64,000 nt of DNA from a virus, in the IMG/VR virus record IMGVR_UViG_3300005663_000028, positions 62,001-126,000 of that record; one strand, given 5' to 3'. Positions 1-6,970 of this stretch are shown in pieces. The notes under the pieces are model-generated. The model was not told the DNA's origin. It did not search any database and was given only the letters and a program-made list of their open reading frames with translations. Each line of letters begins with the position of its first letter. Within the stretch, counting starts at the first letter, position 1. The translations under genes and the position numbers were made by a program.

Positions 1-2
1 AA

Positions 3-551
3 CTTCAGACCAGAATTACGGAAATGGCTCTTGAGATCGATTCGTATTACATGGCTCAGGAGTGGTATCGGAACACACAAGAGCCAGTGATTGTTGTTGG
101 TGTATTAACAGGTGCTTTATTTTTCATGGCTGATTTGATTCGGAAATTATCCATTCGTATCGAACTTGATTTTATGAGGGTATCAACGTATCCAGGCAAG
201 GCAACAGTAGCCCAGAAACCAAAAATTATTACTCCACCAGACAGATCATTGCGAGATGCTCATATATTATTGGTAGATGATATCCTGGATACCGGTAAGA
301 CAATTAAGGTGGTAAAAAAATGGTTGTCATGGCCAGTTCCTGAAGATATATGGACTTGTGTATTACTACGTAAGCCGGATAAGAATTCTGAAGTAAAAGC
401 AGATTTTGTGGGGTTTGATGTTCCTGATGAGTTTTTGATAGGATATGGATTGGATCACGACGGAAAATTTAGAGAAATGCCATACGTGGCATTTCTTTCA
501 GAAGAGGAGATGAGTAATGAATCTTTCGCAAGCAAGAAAGAAGTTAGATGA
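3..551 (+). CDS. hpt: Hypoxanthine/guanine-type phosphoribosyltransferase, 5' end outside window
   Basis: Purine salvage enzyme that joins a purine base to PRPP. From the first in-frame ATG at 24, the hydrophobic strand with VGVLTGALFF is at residues 25-34 and the PRPP-binding loop LLVDDILDTGKT at 82-93. Near the C-terminus, IGYGLDHDGKFREMPY matches the GYGLDYDERYRNLPY-type ending of bacterial Hpt. The frame is open to the window edge (LQTRITE precedes the ATG), and family members have about 20-30 more N-terminal residues, so the true start is probably to the left. It overlaps the next gene by 35 nt. Family assignment is firm; preferred base is not known. Confidence 0.85.
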   Translation, partial: LQTRITEMALEIDSYYMAQEWYRNTQEPVIVVGVLTGALFFMADLIRKLSIRIELDFMRVSTYPGKATVAQKPKIITPPDRSLRDAHILLVDDILDTGKTIKVVKKWLSWPVPEDIWTCVLLRKPDKNSEVKADFVGFDVPDEFLIGYGLDHDGKFREMPYVAFLSEEEMSNESFASKKEVR

Positions 552-825
552 AATTAGTAAATCTACTGGAACTAAACACGTAAAGGTGTTGGTAAGTGAA
601 CTGTGCAAAGTATTGCACTCAGTACTAAGTGCGATAGAACGTATTGAAAAATCTATGCATCCTTTGCAGACAATTACTTTTCCGAAACAGAACCCAGTGC
701 CGCCAACTGAGACGGGTCTCCCTACAACAAACCCCATTGATCCACCGTTTACTCCAAGGCCATTTAGGTCTCCACCAATTAAAGACCCATTTGATGCAAG
801 GCAGCTTGAGGGGGATTCAGAGTAG
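517..825 (+). CDS. Unknown 102-aa protein with proline-rich C-terminus
   Basis: Not recognised. The N-terminal half (about residues 1-45) is predicted helical and charged. The C-terminal half is rich in Pro and Thr (PPTETG, PPFTPRPF) and looks unstructured. The ATG at 517 follows an AGAGGAG ribosome site inside the 3' end of the phosphoribosyltransferase gene. The stop TAG overlaps the GTG start of the RNA ligase by one base, so it is probably translated with that gene. An antisense frame over the same span has no such signals. Confidence 0.6.
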   Translation: MNLSQARKKLDEISKSTGTKHVKVLVSELCKVLHSVLSAIERIEKSMHPLQTITFPKQNPVPPTETGLPTTNPIDPPFTPRPFRSPPIKDPFDARQLEGDSE

Positions 826-1793
826 TGTTCAACACGCCGGAACATACATGTGATATTGTCGAGGTACGGCTAGAGCCGCATCCGAATGCCGATAAGCTAA
901 GTTTGGTCCGGGTCGGCGATTATCAATGTGCGGTGAGAACAACCGATTGGTCCGATGGAGACCTTGCTGTTTTTATTCCTCCGGACAGTGTTGTGCCAGA
1001 CACCAAAGAGTTTGAGTTTTTAGGCAAACACCGTCGCATTAAGGCCCGCAAGCTACGGGGTGAGTGGTCGGTTGGTTTGTTAATTCCGGCACCTGTTGGG
1101 GCTGATCTTGGACAGGACTGTATGGAGATGTTGGGGATAGTTCATTATGAGCCGCAAGTACACGGGCATTTTTCGACGGGTGGAGACAATGTAACACCAC
1201 CAGAAGGATTTTTCCCAAAGTATGATGTATTAAATTTCCGCAAGTACTCCGATCTGTTTGGTGATGGGGAGGAAGTTGTTGTTACCGAAAAAATACACGG
1301 TGCGAATGCACGTTTTGTTTGTGTCAATGATACTATGTATTGCGGTTCTCGTAGCAACTGGAAAAGGATGGACCCCAATAATCTGTGGTGGAAAGTTTTG
1401 GAACGACATCCTGCACTGGAGGCATGGCTACGACACAATTATGGGTGGGGTATTTATGGAGAAGCTTTCGGGCAGGTTCAGAATTTGAAATACGGCGCTG
1501 TACCCGATAATGACATTTTCTTTGCAACTTTCGATATTCTTGATGGAAATAGGTGGATGGACTTTGACGAGGCCCGTAGTGTTGGGGCTCCTCTTCCTTG
1601 GGTTCCATTGGTTTATAGAGGGCCTTTTGATAAAGATAAGATTCTTGCGATGGCAGAAGGGGATAGTTTGTGGCCCGGAGCGAATCATCATCTTGAGGGC
1701 GTGGTCGTAAAACCAGTAAAGGAACGGACTGATCGTCGACTTGGAAGGGTGCAATTGAAGATAGTAGGAAATAAATATCTTTCCAAAAGCTAA
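825..1793 (+). CDS. RNA ligase, DraRnl/Rnl5 type
   Basis: ATP-dependent RNA ligase of the nucleotidyltransferase superfamily, 322 aa. The catalytic lysine is K156 in motif I (EKIHGAN, 155-161). YGEAFG (211-216), EGVVVKP (291-297) and LKIVGNKYL (311-319) fit motifs III, IV and V. About 140 N-terminal residues with a VRVGDYQCAV-type beta core fit the extra OB-fold domain of the Deinococcus DraRnl group rather than T4 Rnl1 or Rnl2. GTG start at 825, overlapping the upstream stop by one base after GGGGGATTCAG. Inferred role: sealing nicks in cleaved RNA, such as tRNAs cut by host defences. DNA ligase is unlikely given the KxHGAN signature. Confidence 0.85.
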   Translation: MFNTPEHTCDIVEVRLEPHPNADKLSLVRVGDYQCAVRTTDWSDGDLAVFIPPDSVVPDTKEFEFLGKHRRIKARKLRGEWSVGLLIPAPVGADLGQDCMEMLGIVHYEPQVHGHFSTGGDNVTPPEGFFPKYDVLNFRKYSDLFGDGEEVVVTEKIHGANARFVCVNDTMYCGSRSNWKRMDPNNLWWKVLERHPALEAWLRHNYGWGIYGEAFGQVQNLKYGAVPDNDIFFATFDILDGNRWMDFDEARSVGAPLPWVPLVYRGPFDKDKILAMAEGDSLWPGANHHLEGVVVKPVKERTDRRLGRVQLKIVGNKYLSKS

Positions 1794-1833
1794 GGTATCG
1801 GACAAGCCGATCCCATGGAGGAGAAGCACAGAC

Positions 1834-1995
1834 ATGTGGTGTAGCAGAGAAAAAAGACAAAAACGGAAAAGAGCTATTCGCGAAAAAGCACTTAAGAACT
1901 TATCTTCGGAGCAATTTGGCGAACTAGCAGGTTATCTATATAAAGAGGGGTTGATAGGGTTAGACCTTAAGCCCATAAAACAAAGAAAGGAATAA
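1834..1995 (+). CDS. Small basic unknown protein (53 aa)
   Basis: Short gene with an ATG at 1834 after a strong GGAGGAG at 1817-1823. The N-terminus is very basic (CSREKRQKRKR), followed by a likely helix. The stop lies 3 nt before the next ATG at 1999, so the two are probably co-translated. No family recognised; the charge suggests nucleic acid binding, but that is only inference. Confidence 0.55.
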   Translation: MWCSREKRQKRKRAIREKALKNLSSEQFGELAGYLYKEGLIGLDLKPIKQRKE

Positions 1996-1998
1996 ATA

Positions 1999-2445
1999 AT
2001 GCCATACATTAAAGAAGAAGAACGAGAAAAGTACGATCACCTAATAGATAAGCTAGCCGTTATTTTCAACGGTCTAGATGGTAATGATGAATTAAGCGGT
2101 GATCTCAACTATGTTATTTTTCGTCTAGCTTATCTTCTGACCCACACTCAAACGGGTGGAAAACGCAAGTACGCCAGAATGGCCGTGGTCCTATCAGCCC
2201 TGAACGAAGCTGGGGAAGAATTTCGGCGGCGAATTATGGGTCCATATGAAGATGAGGCAATAACCAAAAACGGGGATGTGCAGTTGAAGCCGCAACATCA
2301 GTTATTAAAGCCATCCAGCGTTCAGTGGTGTCCTAATTGTCCTGGGGGAAAGATCGTACAAGACCCTCACTGGCTAGGCCGTCTCCTTTGTTGGAAATGT
2401 CGATCTAATTGGGGTAAAGAAGAAAAAATAGAAGGAATAAATTGA
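1999..2445 (+). CDS. DUF6899-like phage protein with C-terminal zinc ribbon
   Basis: The first 95 residues match a small widespread phage/archaeal family: opening MPYIKEEER, a central GDLNYVI, and an ending helix with RRIMGPYEDEAITKNGDV. Its function is unknown. This copy carries an added C-terminal zinc ribbon with Cys111, Cys114, Cys131 and Cys134 (CPNC / CWKC), which most family members I recall lack. The ribbon could bind nucleic acid or a partner protein. RBS AAGAAAGGAAT precedes the ATG. Confidence 0.65.
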   Translation: MPYIKEEEREKYDHLIDKLAVIFNGLDGNDELSGDLNYVIFRLAYLLTHTQTGGKRKYARMAVVLSALNEAGEEFRRRIMGPYEDEAITKNGDVQLKPQHQLLKPSSVQWCPNCPGGKIVQDPHWLGRLLCWKCRSNWGKEEKIEGIN

Positions 2446-2458
2446 TAAGGAGAAAGTT

Positions 2459-2758
2459 ATGTTGAGAGTAACAATTGGTGAAGATGAGTTTCAAGTTTGG
2501 TTTTCACATCCAGTTCAAAAACCATTTGAAATTGAAGGGTTAACTGGACGTATAGTTGATGATGATCGTAGATGTACGATAGTACAAATCAGGCAAAACG
2601 GAGCTTTTGGAAGTCAAGGGGTCGCTGTTTGTAATCCCAATGACAATTTTCGCAAGGCAACTGGAAGAAAAATAGCACTTGCTGACGCCATGTGGGATTT
2701 TAATAAGGACGAACGAATAGCGATATGGAATGAATATCATAAACATTGTAGTCTCTAA
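2459..2758 (+). CDS. Unknown 99-aa protein
   Basis: ATG at 2459 after AAGGAGAAAG. The N-terminal half reads as alternating beta strands, and the C-terminal half contains KDERIAIWNEYHK, likely helix. No motif recognised. It lies 11 nt before the dehydrogenase-like gene in the same strand group. Confidence 0.55.
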   Translation: MLRVTIGEDEFQVWFSHPVQKPFEIEGLTGRIVDDDRRCTIVQIRQNGAFGSQGVAVCNPNDNFRKATGRKIALADAMWDFNKDERIAIWNEYHKHCSL

Positions 2759-2769
2759 GGGGAAATAAG

Positions 2770-3897
2770 GTGGGATACAGATATTGTGTTTTTGGGGCCG
2801 GTCGTCAGGGCACTGCCGTCATTTATGACTTGGTGAAATTCTGTGAAGCCGATTGGGTGGTTGTTTATGAACCGAGCGACAGGTCTCGTCGACTGGCACA
2901 TGAAAAACTTAACAGCCTACTGGAAGATGACTACGACAAGGTTCTTTGGGTATCAACGCTAGATGATAGACGAACACCAAAAATAGACTGGAAATCGTTC
3001 GATGTCATGATCAGTTGTGCTCCATGGAAGGAAAATCTCGGTTTGACGGAATTTGCAGTTCGGTGGAATACACCATTTTGTGACCTGGGAGGACATCCTG
3101 AAACCGTAGCTAGACAAGAAAATGTTATCACGGACACAGCGATCGTTCCAGATTGTGGGTTGTCTCCTGGTATCTCGAATATTCTGGCAGTTCATCTGGC
3201 AAAGCTCGGGTACGATAACATACAGGTGAGGTGTGGAGGTATTCCCATGGGGAATACTTCTGTTGGTGAATTTAACCAGGGTCTATGTTATCGCTTAACT
3301 TTTGATCCGACGGGACTAATTAGTGAGTATAGTGGTCGTGTACCTATAATAATCAGTGGTGAATTAAAGTATATTGAGTCGTTGTCAACAATAGAGCTAT
3401 ACAAAGATGGAAGATATGAGTGTGCTCCTACCTCGAACAACTCTCCCCAGGTTGTTCAGACTCTTTTGGATTTGGGTGTAAAGTACTATAACTACATGAC
3501 TATTAGACATAAGGGGCACTGGAATTTGGTGAAGGGATGGAAGGCTGCTGGTTTTTTAAGTGGTAATAAGAAAGCAGATGCGTATTTGGTCGAAGTTTTG
3601 GGTGAAAACCCACTTTTGAAGTATGATCCTGAAAAACATGTTGATAAGGTGTTATTGAATATATCTGGTACACGGGGCGAAAATTCGCTTAAACAAACTG
3701 GGGGTTTTGATTTTCTTGTTCTCGCCGATCCAGAAACAAAGTTCTCAGCAATGGAACAAATGACGTCTTGGGGTATAACTATGGTAGCTCATTATATGGC
3801 TACTAGAAATGGTACACCCAATAAATTTGCAACACCAGAACGGTTTGTCTCAGGGGATTGGATTTTAGAAGGATTGAACAAACGATTGCCATCGTAG
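2770..3897 (+). CDS. Saccharopine/lysine 6-dehydrogenase-family NAD(P) oxidoreductase
   Basis: 375 aa, GTG start after AAGGGGAAATAAG. Residues 3-17 hold a Rossmann strand with GAGRQG, the dinucleotide-binding loop. The stretch VPDCGLSPGISNILA (about residue 125 on) is the signature of the lysine dehydrogenase/saccharopine reductase family, and a YNYMTIRHKGH segment near residue 240 fits its substrate domain (YPGH in relatives). Bacterial enzymes of this group oxidise the epsilon-amino group of lysine or act in saccharopine metabolism. The gene looks full length. This is an unusual metabolic gene for a phage; its substrate cannot be told from sequence. Confidence 0.75.
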   Translation: MGYRYCVFGAGRQGTAVIYDLVKFCEADWVVVYEPSDRSRRLAHEKLNSLLEDDYDKVLWVSTLDDRRTPKIDWKSFDVMISCAPWKENLGLTEFAVRWNTPFCDLGGHPETVARQENVITDTAIVPDCGLSPGISNILAVHLAKLGYDNIQVRCGGIPMGNTSVGEFNQGLCYRLTFDPTGLISEYSGRVPIIISGELKYIESLSTIELYKDGRYECAPTSNNSPQVVQTLLDLGVKYYNYMTIRHKGHWNLVKGWKAAGFLSGNKKADAYLVEVLGENPLLKYDPEKHVDKVLLNISGTRGENSLKQTGGFDFLVLADPETKFSAMEQMTSWGITMVAHYMATRNGTPNKFATPERFVSGDWILEGLNKRLPS

Positions 3898-3968
3898 AAA
3901 TTAAACAACTTGTGCCCGCTAAGCATAGATAGCGATGCGCTGGTTTTGTAAATCAGGGAGGTTGGTGC

Positions 3969-4574
3969 ATGTCCGACAGTGGGCTTAGTGGAAAAGAGGC
4001 TATGAGAGCCGCAGCTATTCGTGGCAACGAGACACGAAGAGTACGTAATAGAAATAATTATGCAATGAACCTAAAATTTTGTGCTCATTGTGATCGGCAA
4101 TTGGCTTACACCAAACGACACAATCGTTTCTGTAATCACTCGTGTGCCGCTTCTGCGAATAACTTAGGTGTGACACGACACAGTAAGTACATCAAAAGGC
4201 CGTGTGATCTATGTGGAGAAATAACTAGAAACCCAAAATTTTGTTCTACGAGGTGTTGTTGTGACTACATAAAGAAGTTGGCGAAACCGAATATTACAAT
4301 AAATGGGTGTTTTTTGACATCGCTTGCTGCTAAAAGGTATTTATTGAGAATTTATGGCAATACCTGTTCTGTGTGCGGCTTATCAGAGTGGAATAATAAA
4401 CCAATGTCGATATGTATTGATCATATAGATGGGAATTATCAGAACCACAGTATCGCAAATGTTAGGTTGATTTGTCCAAATTGTGACGCGCAAACGGATA
4501 CGTATAAGGGGAGGAATCGAGGCAATGGACGACATGCTCGTATGGAACGATATCACAAGGGGTTGAGTTACTGA
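3969..4574 (+). CDS. HNH homing-type endonuclease with zinc fingers
   Basis: 201 aa with several Cys pairs: CAHC and CNHSC near residues 38-60, CDLC and CSTRC at 78-95. The C-terminal HNH core has CSVCG, ICIDHIDGN and LICPNCD, with the DH metal/catalytic pair and the final Asn/Cys knuckle. Such free-standing HNH nucleases are mobile genes in phages. It starts at ATG 3969 after GGGAGG and is separated from the dehydrogenase gene by 71 nt in which I see no gene. Confidence 0.85.
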   Translation: MSDSGLSGKEAMRAAAIRGNETRRVRNRNNYAMNLKFCAHCDRQLAYTKRHNRFCNHSCAASANNLGVTRHSKYIKRPCDLCGEITRNPKFCSTRCCCDYIKKLAKPNITINGCFLTSLAAKRYLLRIYGNTCSVCGLSEWNNKPMSICIDHIDGNYQNHSIANVRLICPNCDAQTDTYKGRNRGNGRHARMERYHKGLSY

Positions 4575-4590
4575 AAGTTGAGGTGAAAAA

Positions 4591-4764
4591 ATGTTTGTTT
4601 TATTGCTGTCTATATTTGGAGTTTGGATGTTTATGTCTTTATTGGCCCTGGCGTCAGACGTTAGAGATGGACTTGGAGACGGAAGATTTATCTGGTTGTT
4701 TGGTTATCCAGGGGATCGGTTATATGAATTATCTAAAAAACTCTTCATTGTTAGAAATAGATAA
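4591..4764 (+). CDS. Small single-pass membrane protein (57 aa)
   Basis: ATG at 4591 after TTGAGGTG. The N-terminus is a hydrophobic segment (FVLLLSIFGVWMFMSLLALA, residues 2-21) followed by a soluble tail with GDGRFIWLFGYPGDRLYEL. The stop shares one base with the next ATG (TAATG). An alternative GTG frame at 4583 encodes an unlikely Cys-rich sequence and is rejected. Function unknown; inner-membrane location is inferred. Confidence 0.6.
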   Translation: MFVLLLSIFGVWMFMSLLALASDVRDGLGDGRFIWLFGYPGDRLYELSKKLFIVRNR

Positions 4765-5147
4765 TGCTTGTTTTTATTCTAGAAGATGATCCTGTACGCA
4801 TGGAGAAATTCATCAGAGAATTATCGTGTGATGAAATACATCATGTAGAAACAGTAGACGCTGGAAAAGAACTGTTATTAAAGAATAAATACGATCTTCT
4901 TTTACTAGATCATGATTTGGGTGGAGAACAAATGGTAGACTCGTGGAAACAGAATACTGGTTATCAACTTGCCAAGTTTATTCCAAAAACACAAAATAAA
5001 GATACACCATGTATTACACATACCTGTAATCCTGCTGGGGCAGACAATATTTTGAGTGTACTTCCACACGCAATTAAAGTACCATTTCCGTCACTCAATA
5101 TCGCCGCTATTGGTGAATTTGTAGAACAACACAAACAAGGGATGTAA
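4764..5147 (+). CDS. Receiver-like protein, cREC (cyclic-phosphate-processing receiver) type
   Basis: 127 aa with a CheY-like pattern: acidic pair D8-D9 after the first strand (VFILEDD), LLLDHDLGG with D49 and D51 after the third strand, and THTCNPAGADNI (about 85-96). The DHDLGG plus H-x-x-NP-x-GA pair is not typical of phospho-accepting regulators. It matches the receiver variant that, from memory, was predicted from gene neighbourhoods to process RNA cyclic phosphates beside RNA ligases. An RNA ligase lies 3 kb upstream, which supports but does not prove this. It could instead be an inactive receiver. Confidence 0.6.
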   Translation: MLVFILEDDPVRMEKFIRELSCDEIHHVETVDAGKELLLKNKYDLLLLDHDLGGEQMVDSWKQNTGYQLAKFIPKTQNKDTPCITHTCNPAGADNILSVLPHAIKVPFPSLNIAAIGEFVEQHKQGM

Positions 5148-5150
5148 AAC

Positions 5151-5411
5151 ATGGGTCAAAGTCAAAAAAAGAAAAAACAAAAACGTAAAGAACAAAAGAG
5201 GGAAGTGGTGGAAATACCAGTTATTGGCCCTATTGATCAAGAAATATTAGATTCAATAGGTAATCCAAATGCTTGGACTCCAAAAATTGAAGATACTTGG
5301 ATCAGGGAACTTCGGAAATTGTCTGGGTATGAAATTTATAGCAGATTTCCGCCGATGCGAAAACCTCCGAATGTTCGTACAAGAGGTAATAGTTCTGGAT
5401 GGGGAGGATAG
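5151..5411 (+). CDS. Unknown 86-aa protein with lysine-rich N-terminus
   Basis: Starts 3 nt after the preceding stop. Residues 4-20 are almost all Lys, Arg and Gln (KKKKQKRKEQKRE), followed by a short beta/helix segment ending in a Gly-rich tail. Possibly nucleic acid binding from charge only. The TAG stop overlaps the ribosome site of the next gene. Confidence 0.5.
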   Translation: MGQSQKKKKQKRKEQKREVVEIPVIGPIDQEILDSIGNPNAWTPKIEDTWIRELRKLSGYEIYSRFPPMRKPPNVRTRGNSSGWGG

Positions 5412-5413
5412 TC

Positions 5414-5608
5414 ATGTATAGAGTTTTGTTGATTATTTGTTTGGTATTGGGTTGTTGTGGGTGTAATTTACTTGAAATCGCTACGAGTGATATCAATGGT
5501 TGGGACATGAGTGCATGTGTGTCCGGTTTCGATACATGTTGGGAACTCTGGAGTGATAATGCCGATAAATTCGAAGGAGGGTTCGTAGATGCTCTGGAAG
5601 GGCTCTAG
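5414..5608 (+). CDS. Small predicted lipoprotein (64 aa)
   Basis: ATG at 5414 after GGGGAGG. N-terminal signal VLLIICLVLGCCGC with a lipobox-like cysteine around residues 14-17 predicts export and lipid anchoring. The mature part is short and Trp/Asp-rich. Phage lipoproteins of this size can be superinfection-exclusion or spanin parts; nothing here decides which. Its 3' end overlaps a possible frameshift region of the next gene. Confidence 0.55.
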   Translation: MYRVLLIICLVLGCCGCNLLEIATSDINGWDMSACVSGFDTCWELWSDNADKFEGGFVDALEGL

Positions 5609-5637
5609 GAATCGTTGTCGTAGCCTGTGTTGCCTTT

Positions 5638-5925
5638 TTGTGTCTAGCTAAGGGTCGAGAGACCCCCGAATCCGTAAGGAGGCTTAAAATAGATACGTTA
5701 AAAGTAGAACTGGAATATTTCGAGCAACACCGAAAAGAGTGGTGTAAGCACCATTTAGGTAAAGTTGCTGTAATTAGCGGAACCATCTTGCATGGTTTTT
5801 ACGATACCTGTGAAGCGGCTTTAGAGGTGGGGTATGATAAGTGTGGTGTTGACCAACCCTTTCTCATTAAAGAGGTGCGTATTAAAGATAAAGTAGTACT
5901 TATTACTCGTCTTCTGGGGTTTTAA
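5638..5925 (+). CDS. Unknown protein, probable N-terminal membrane/signal segment lost to a frame problem
   Basis: The continuous frame allows only a TTG start at 5638 with no ribosome site. Reading the same frame upstream (5602-5640) gives ALGIVVVACVAFLCLAKG, a textbook signal or membrane segment. A perfect AAGGAGG at 5574-5580 points to an ATG at 5589 that is one base out of frame. The original protein therefore probably started at 5589, with an indel near 5599-5602 (true mutation, sequencing error or recoding). The soluble part (KIDTLKVELEYFEQHRKEW) is a charged helix. Function unknown. Confidence 0.5.
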   Translation: MCLAKGRETPESVRRLKIDTLKVELEYFEQHRKEWCKHHLGKVAVISGTILHGFYDTCEAALEVGYDKCGVDQPFLIKEVRIKDKVVLITRLLGF

Positions 5926-6467
5926 TGAGTACAAAAAATACCCATAGACAAAAATACCCTCATTTTGGCAAGAAGGGTGATAGTCCACACAAACATTATT
6001 CAAATAGAGCAGAGATAATCAAAAAGAAGGGTGGAGATATGCCAAATGAGGTTTTCGAATCTGATGGGGGTCAAATACAAAAACACGCAGAAAATCCTAG
6101 TTGGGAATTTGACGACAGCGATTTAATAAAGATGTATTATTGGCGAGATCGATGTCGTCTAGCAGAAAAATTGATACAACACGTTTTAACTAGAAAAGAT
6201 GTTGGTAGGGCGTTACATATACACGGCCTTGAAGAAAAACTTAGGAAACTACAAGAGGAAATGACTCATCAAAGAATTGCCGCAGAGGTCCGAAATAAAC
6301 AGCTTAAAGCTGCCAATATGATTGTGTGTTGTACTGGAGGTTGTGAAGGTGGAATTATCGGGTCTTCAGATAAGGTAGAAGAGGAGTTAGTCGTCGAAGT
6401 CGAGCGCACAGCCAAGAGATTGAGGCAATGGTGGGAAAATCGTAAGCACCGATTGTCTCAAGAATAG
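5925..6467 (+). CDS. Unknown 180-aa coiled-coil protein
   Basis: ATG at 5925 overlaps the preceding stop (TAATG). An in-frame ATG at 6039 preceded by GGTGGAG is an alternative start, giving 142 aa. Residues about 90-130 form a long charged helix (EEKLRKLQEEMTH) with coiled-coil character, followed by a Cys/Gly turn (CCTGGCEGG) and another basic helix. No family recognised. It is the last gene before a strong terminator. Confidence 0.5.
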   Translation: MSTKNTHRQKYPHFGKKGDSPHKHYSNRAEIIKKKGGDMPNEVFESDGGQIQKHAENPSWEFDDSDLIKMYYWRDRCRLAEKLIQHVLTRKDVGRALHIHGLEEKLRKLQEEMTHQRIAAEVRNKQLKAANMIVCCTGGCEGGIIGSSDKVEEELVVEVERTAKRLRQWWENRKHRLSQE

Positions 6468-6495
6468 CTTGCCTGCCATGTGTAGGTGGAGTAAC

Positions 6496-6535
6496 AGTGT
6501 CGTTTTCGGACGACACTAGATTTTTTTATTTTTTT
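6496..6535 (+). terminator. Rho-independent terminator
   Basis: Perfect 8-bp stem AGTGTCGT / ACGACACT (6496-6503 with 6510-6517), loop TTTCGG, then a T-rich tail at 6521-6535 interrupted by one A. It ends the first plus-strand gene group. Confidence 0.8.
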
Positions 6536-6553
6536 GGGACAAAATGGTGAGTT

Positions 6554-6563
6554 AGGGGTATAA
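6554..6563 (+). promoter_or_regulatory. Weak match to the window's late-promoter motif
   Basis: AGGGGTATAA followed by TAAGG matches TGGTGTATAA at 8 of 10 positions. It lies 43 nt upstream of the tRNA at 6606 and just after a terminator, a sensible promoter position. It also resembles a plain TATAAT -10 box. Low confidence alone. Confidence 0.3.
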
Positions 6564-6605
6564 TAAGGTATCGAGGTATCGGGGAGTACCACCGATCCCG
6601 ATTAT

Positions 6606-6677
6606 GGTTTTGGTAGCTCAGTTTGGTAGAGCAACGGGTCGCACCTGTGGTCGTTGGTTCAAATCCAACCCAAACCA
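6606..6677 (+). tRNA. tRNA-like gene, probably degenerate; anticodon uncertain
   Basis: Clear D arm (GCTC ... GAGC) and T arm (GTTGG, TTCAAAT, CCAAC). The acceptor pairs as GGTTT plus GG with CCAAACC only if one T (6611) is bulged. The anticodon arm is two to three bases short: the best fold is ACGG, loop GTCGCAC, CTGT, which would give anticodon CGC, but the acceptor lacks the G3-U70 pair expected of tRNA-Ala. CCA is not encoded. It may be decaying, or carry indels from sequencing. Confidence 0.6.
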
Positions 6678-6755
6678 TTTGTTGTCTGCCAGGGGCAGGG
6701 AATCCATAAAGGCTTGGCCACGGAGCCGTATCTGTGGTGATTTGGGGAATAATCA

Positions 6756-6896
6756 ATGAAAAGTTTGTGTACACAATTAAGTGACAAGGATGCTCAGATA
6801 TTTCTGGAGATGTTGCAGGATGATTCTGAACCCAACGAGGCACTTAAAGCCGCTGCGATACGGTACGTATCGCCATTTGGTGGTGATGCGGGCTAG
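6756..6896 (+). CDS. Small unknown protein (46 aa)
   Basis: ATG at 6756 after TTTGGGGAAT. The sequence is soluble and helical, with EMLQDDSEPNEALKAAAIRY in the middle. No family recognised. It is the only gene between the 6606 tRNA and the DUF4326 gene. Confidence 0.45.
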   Translation: MKSLCTQLSDKDAQIFLEMLQDDSEPNEALKAAAIRYVSPFGGDAG

Positions 6897-6970
6897 GGTT
6901 TATTCTTTTAATTAAGATTGGACTTTGGCTCGTGGGAGACTGCGGATCTTTTTTTGTTAGATATAGGACT

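Noticed and set aside
1333-1860. Antisense 175-aa frame over the RNA ligase
   Set aside because: All ligase motifs are in the plus frame; the antisense frame has no RBS and no family features.
4583-4789. 68-aa Cys-rich frame with GTG start
   Set aside because: The overlapping ATG frame at 4591 has proper RBS spacing, a membrane helix and a TAATG junction with the next gene.
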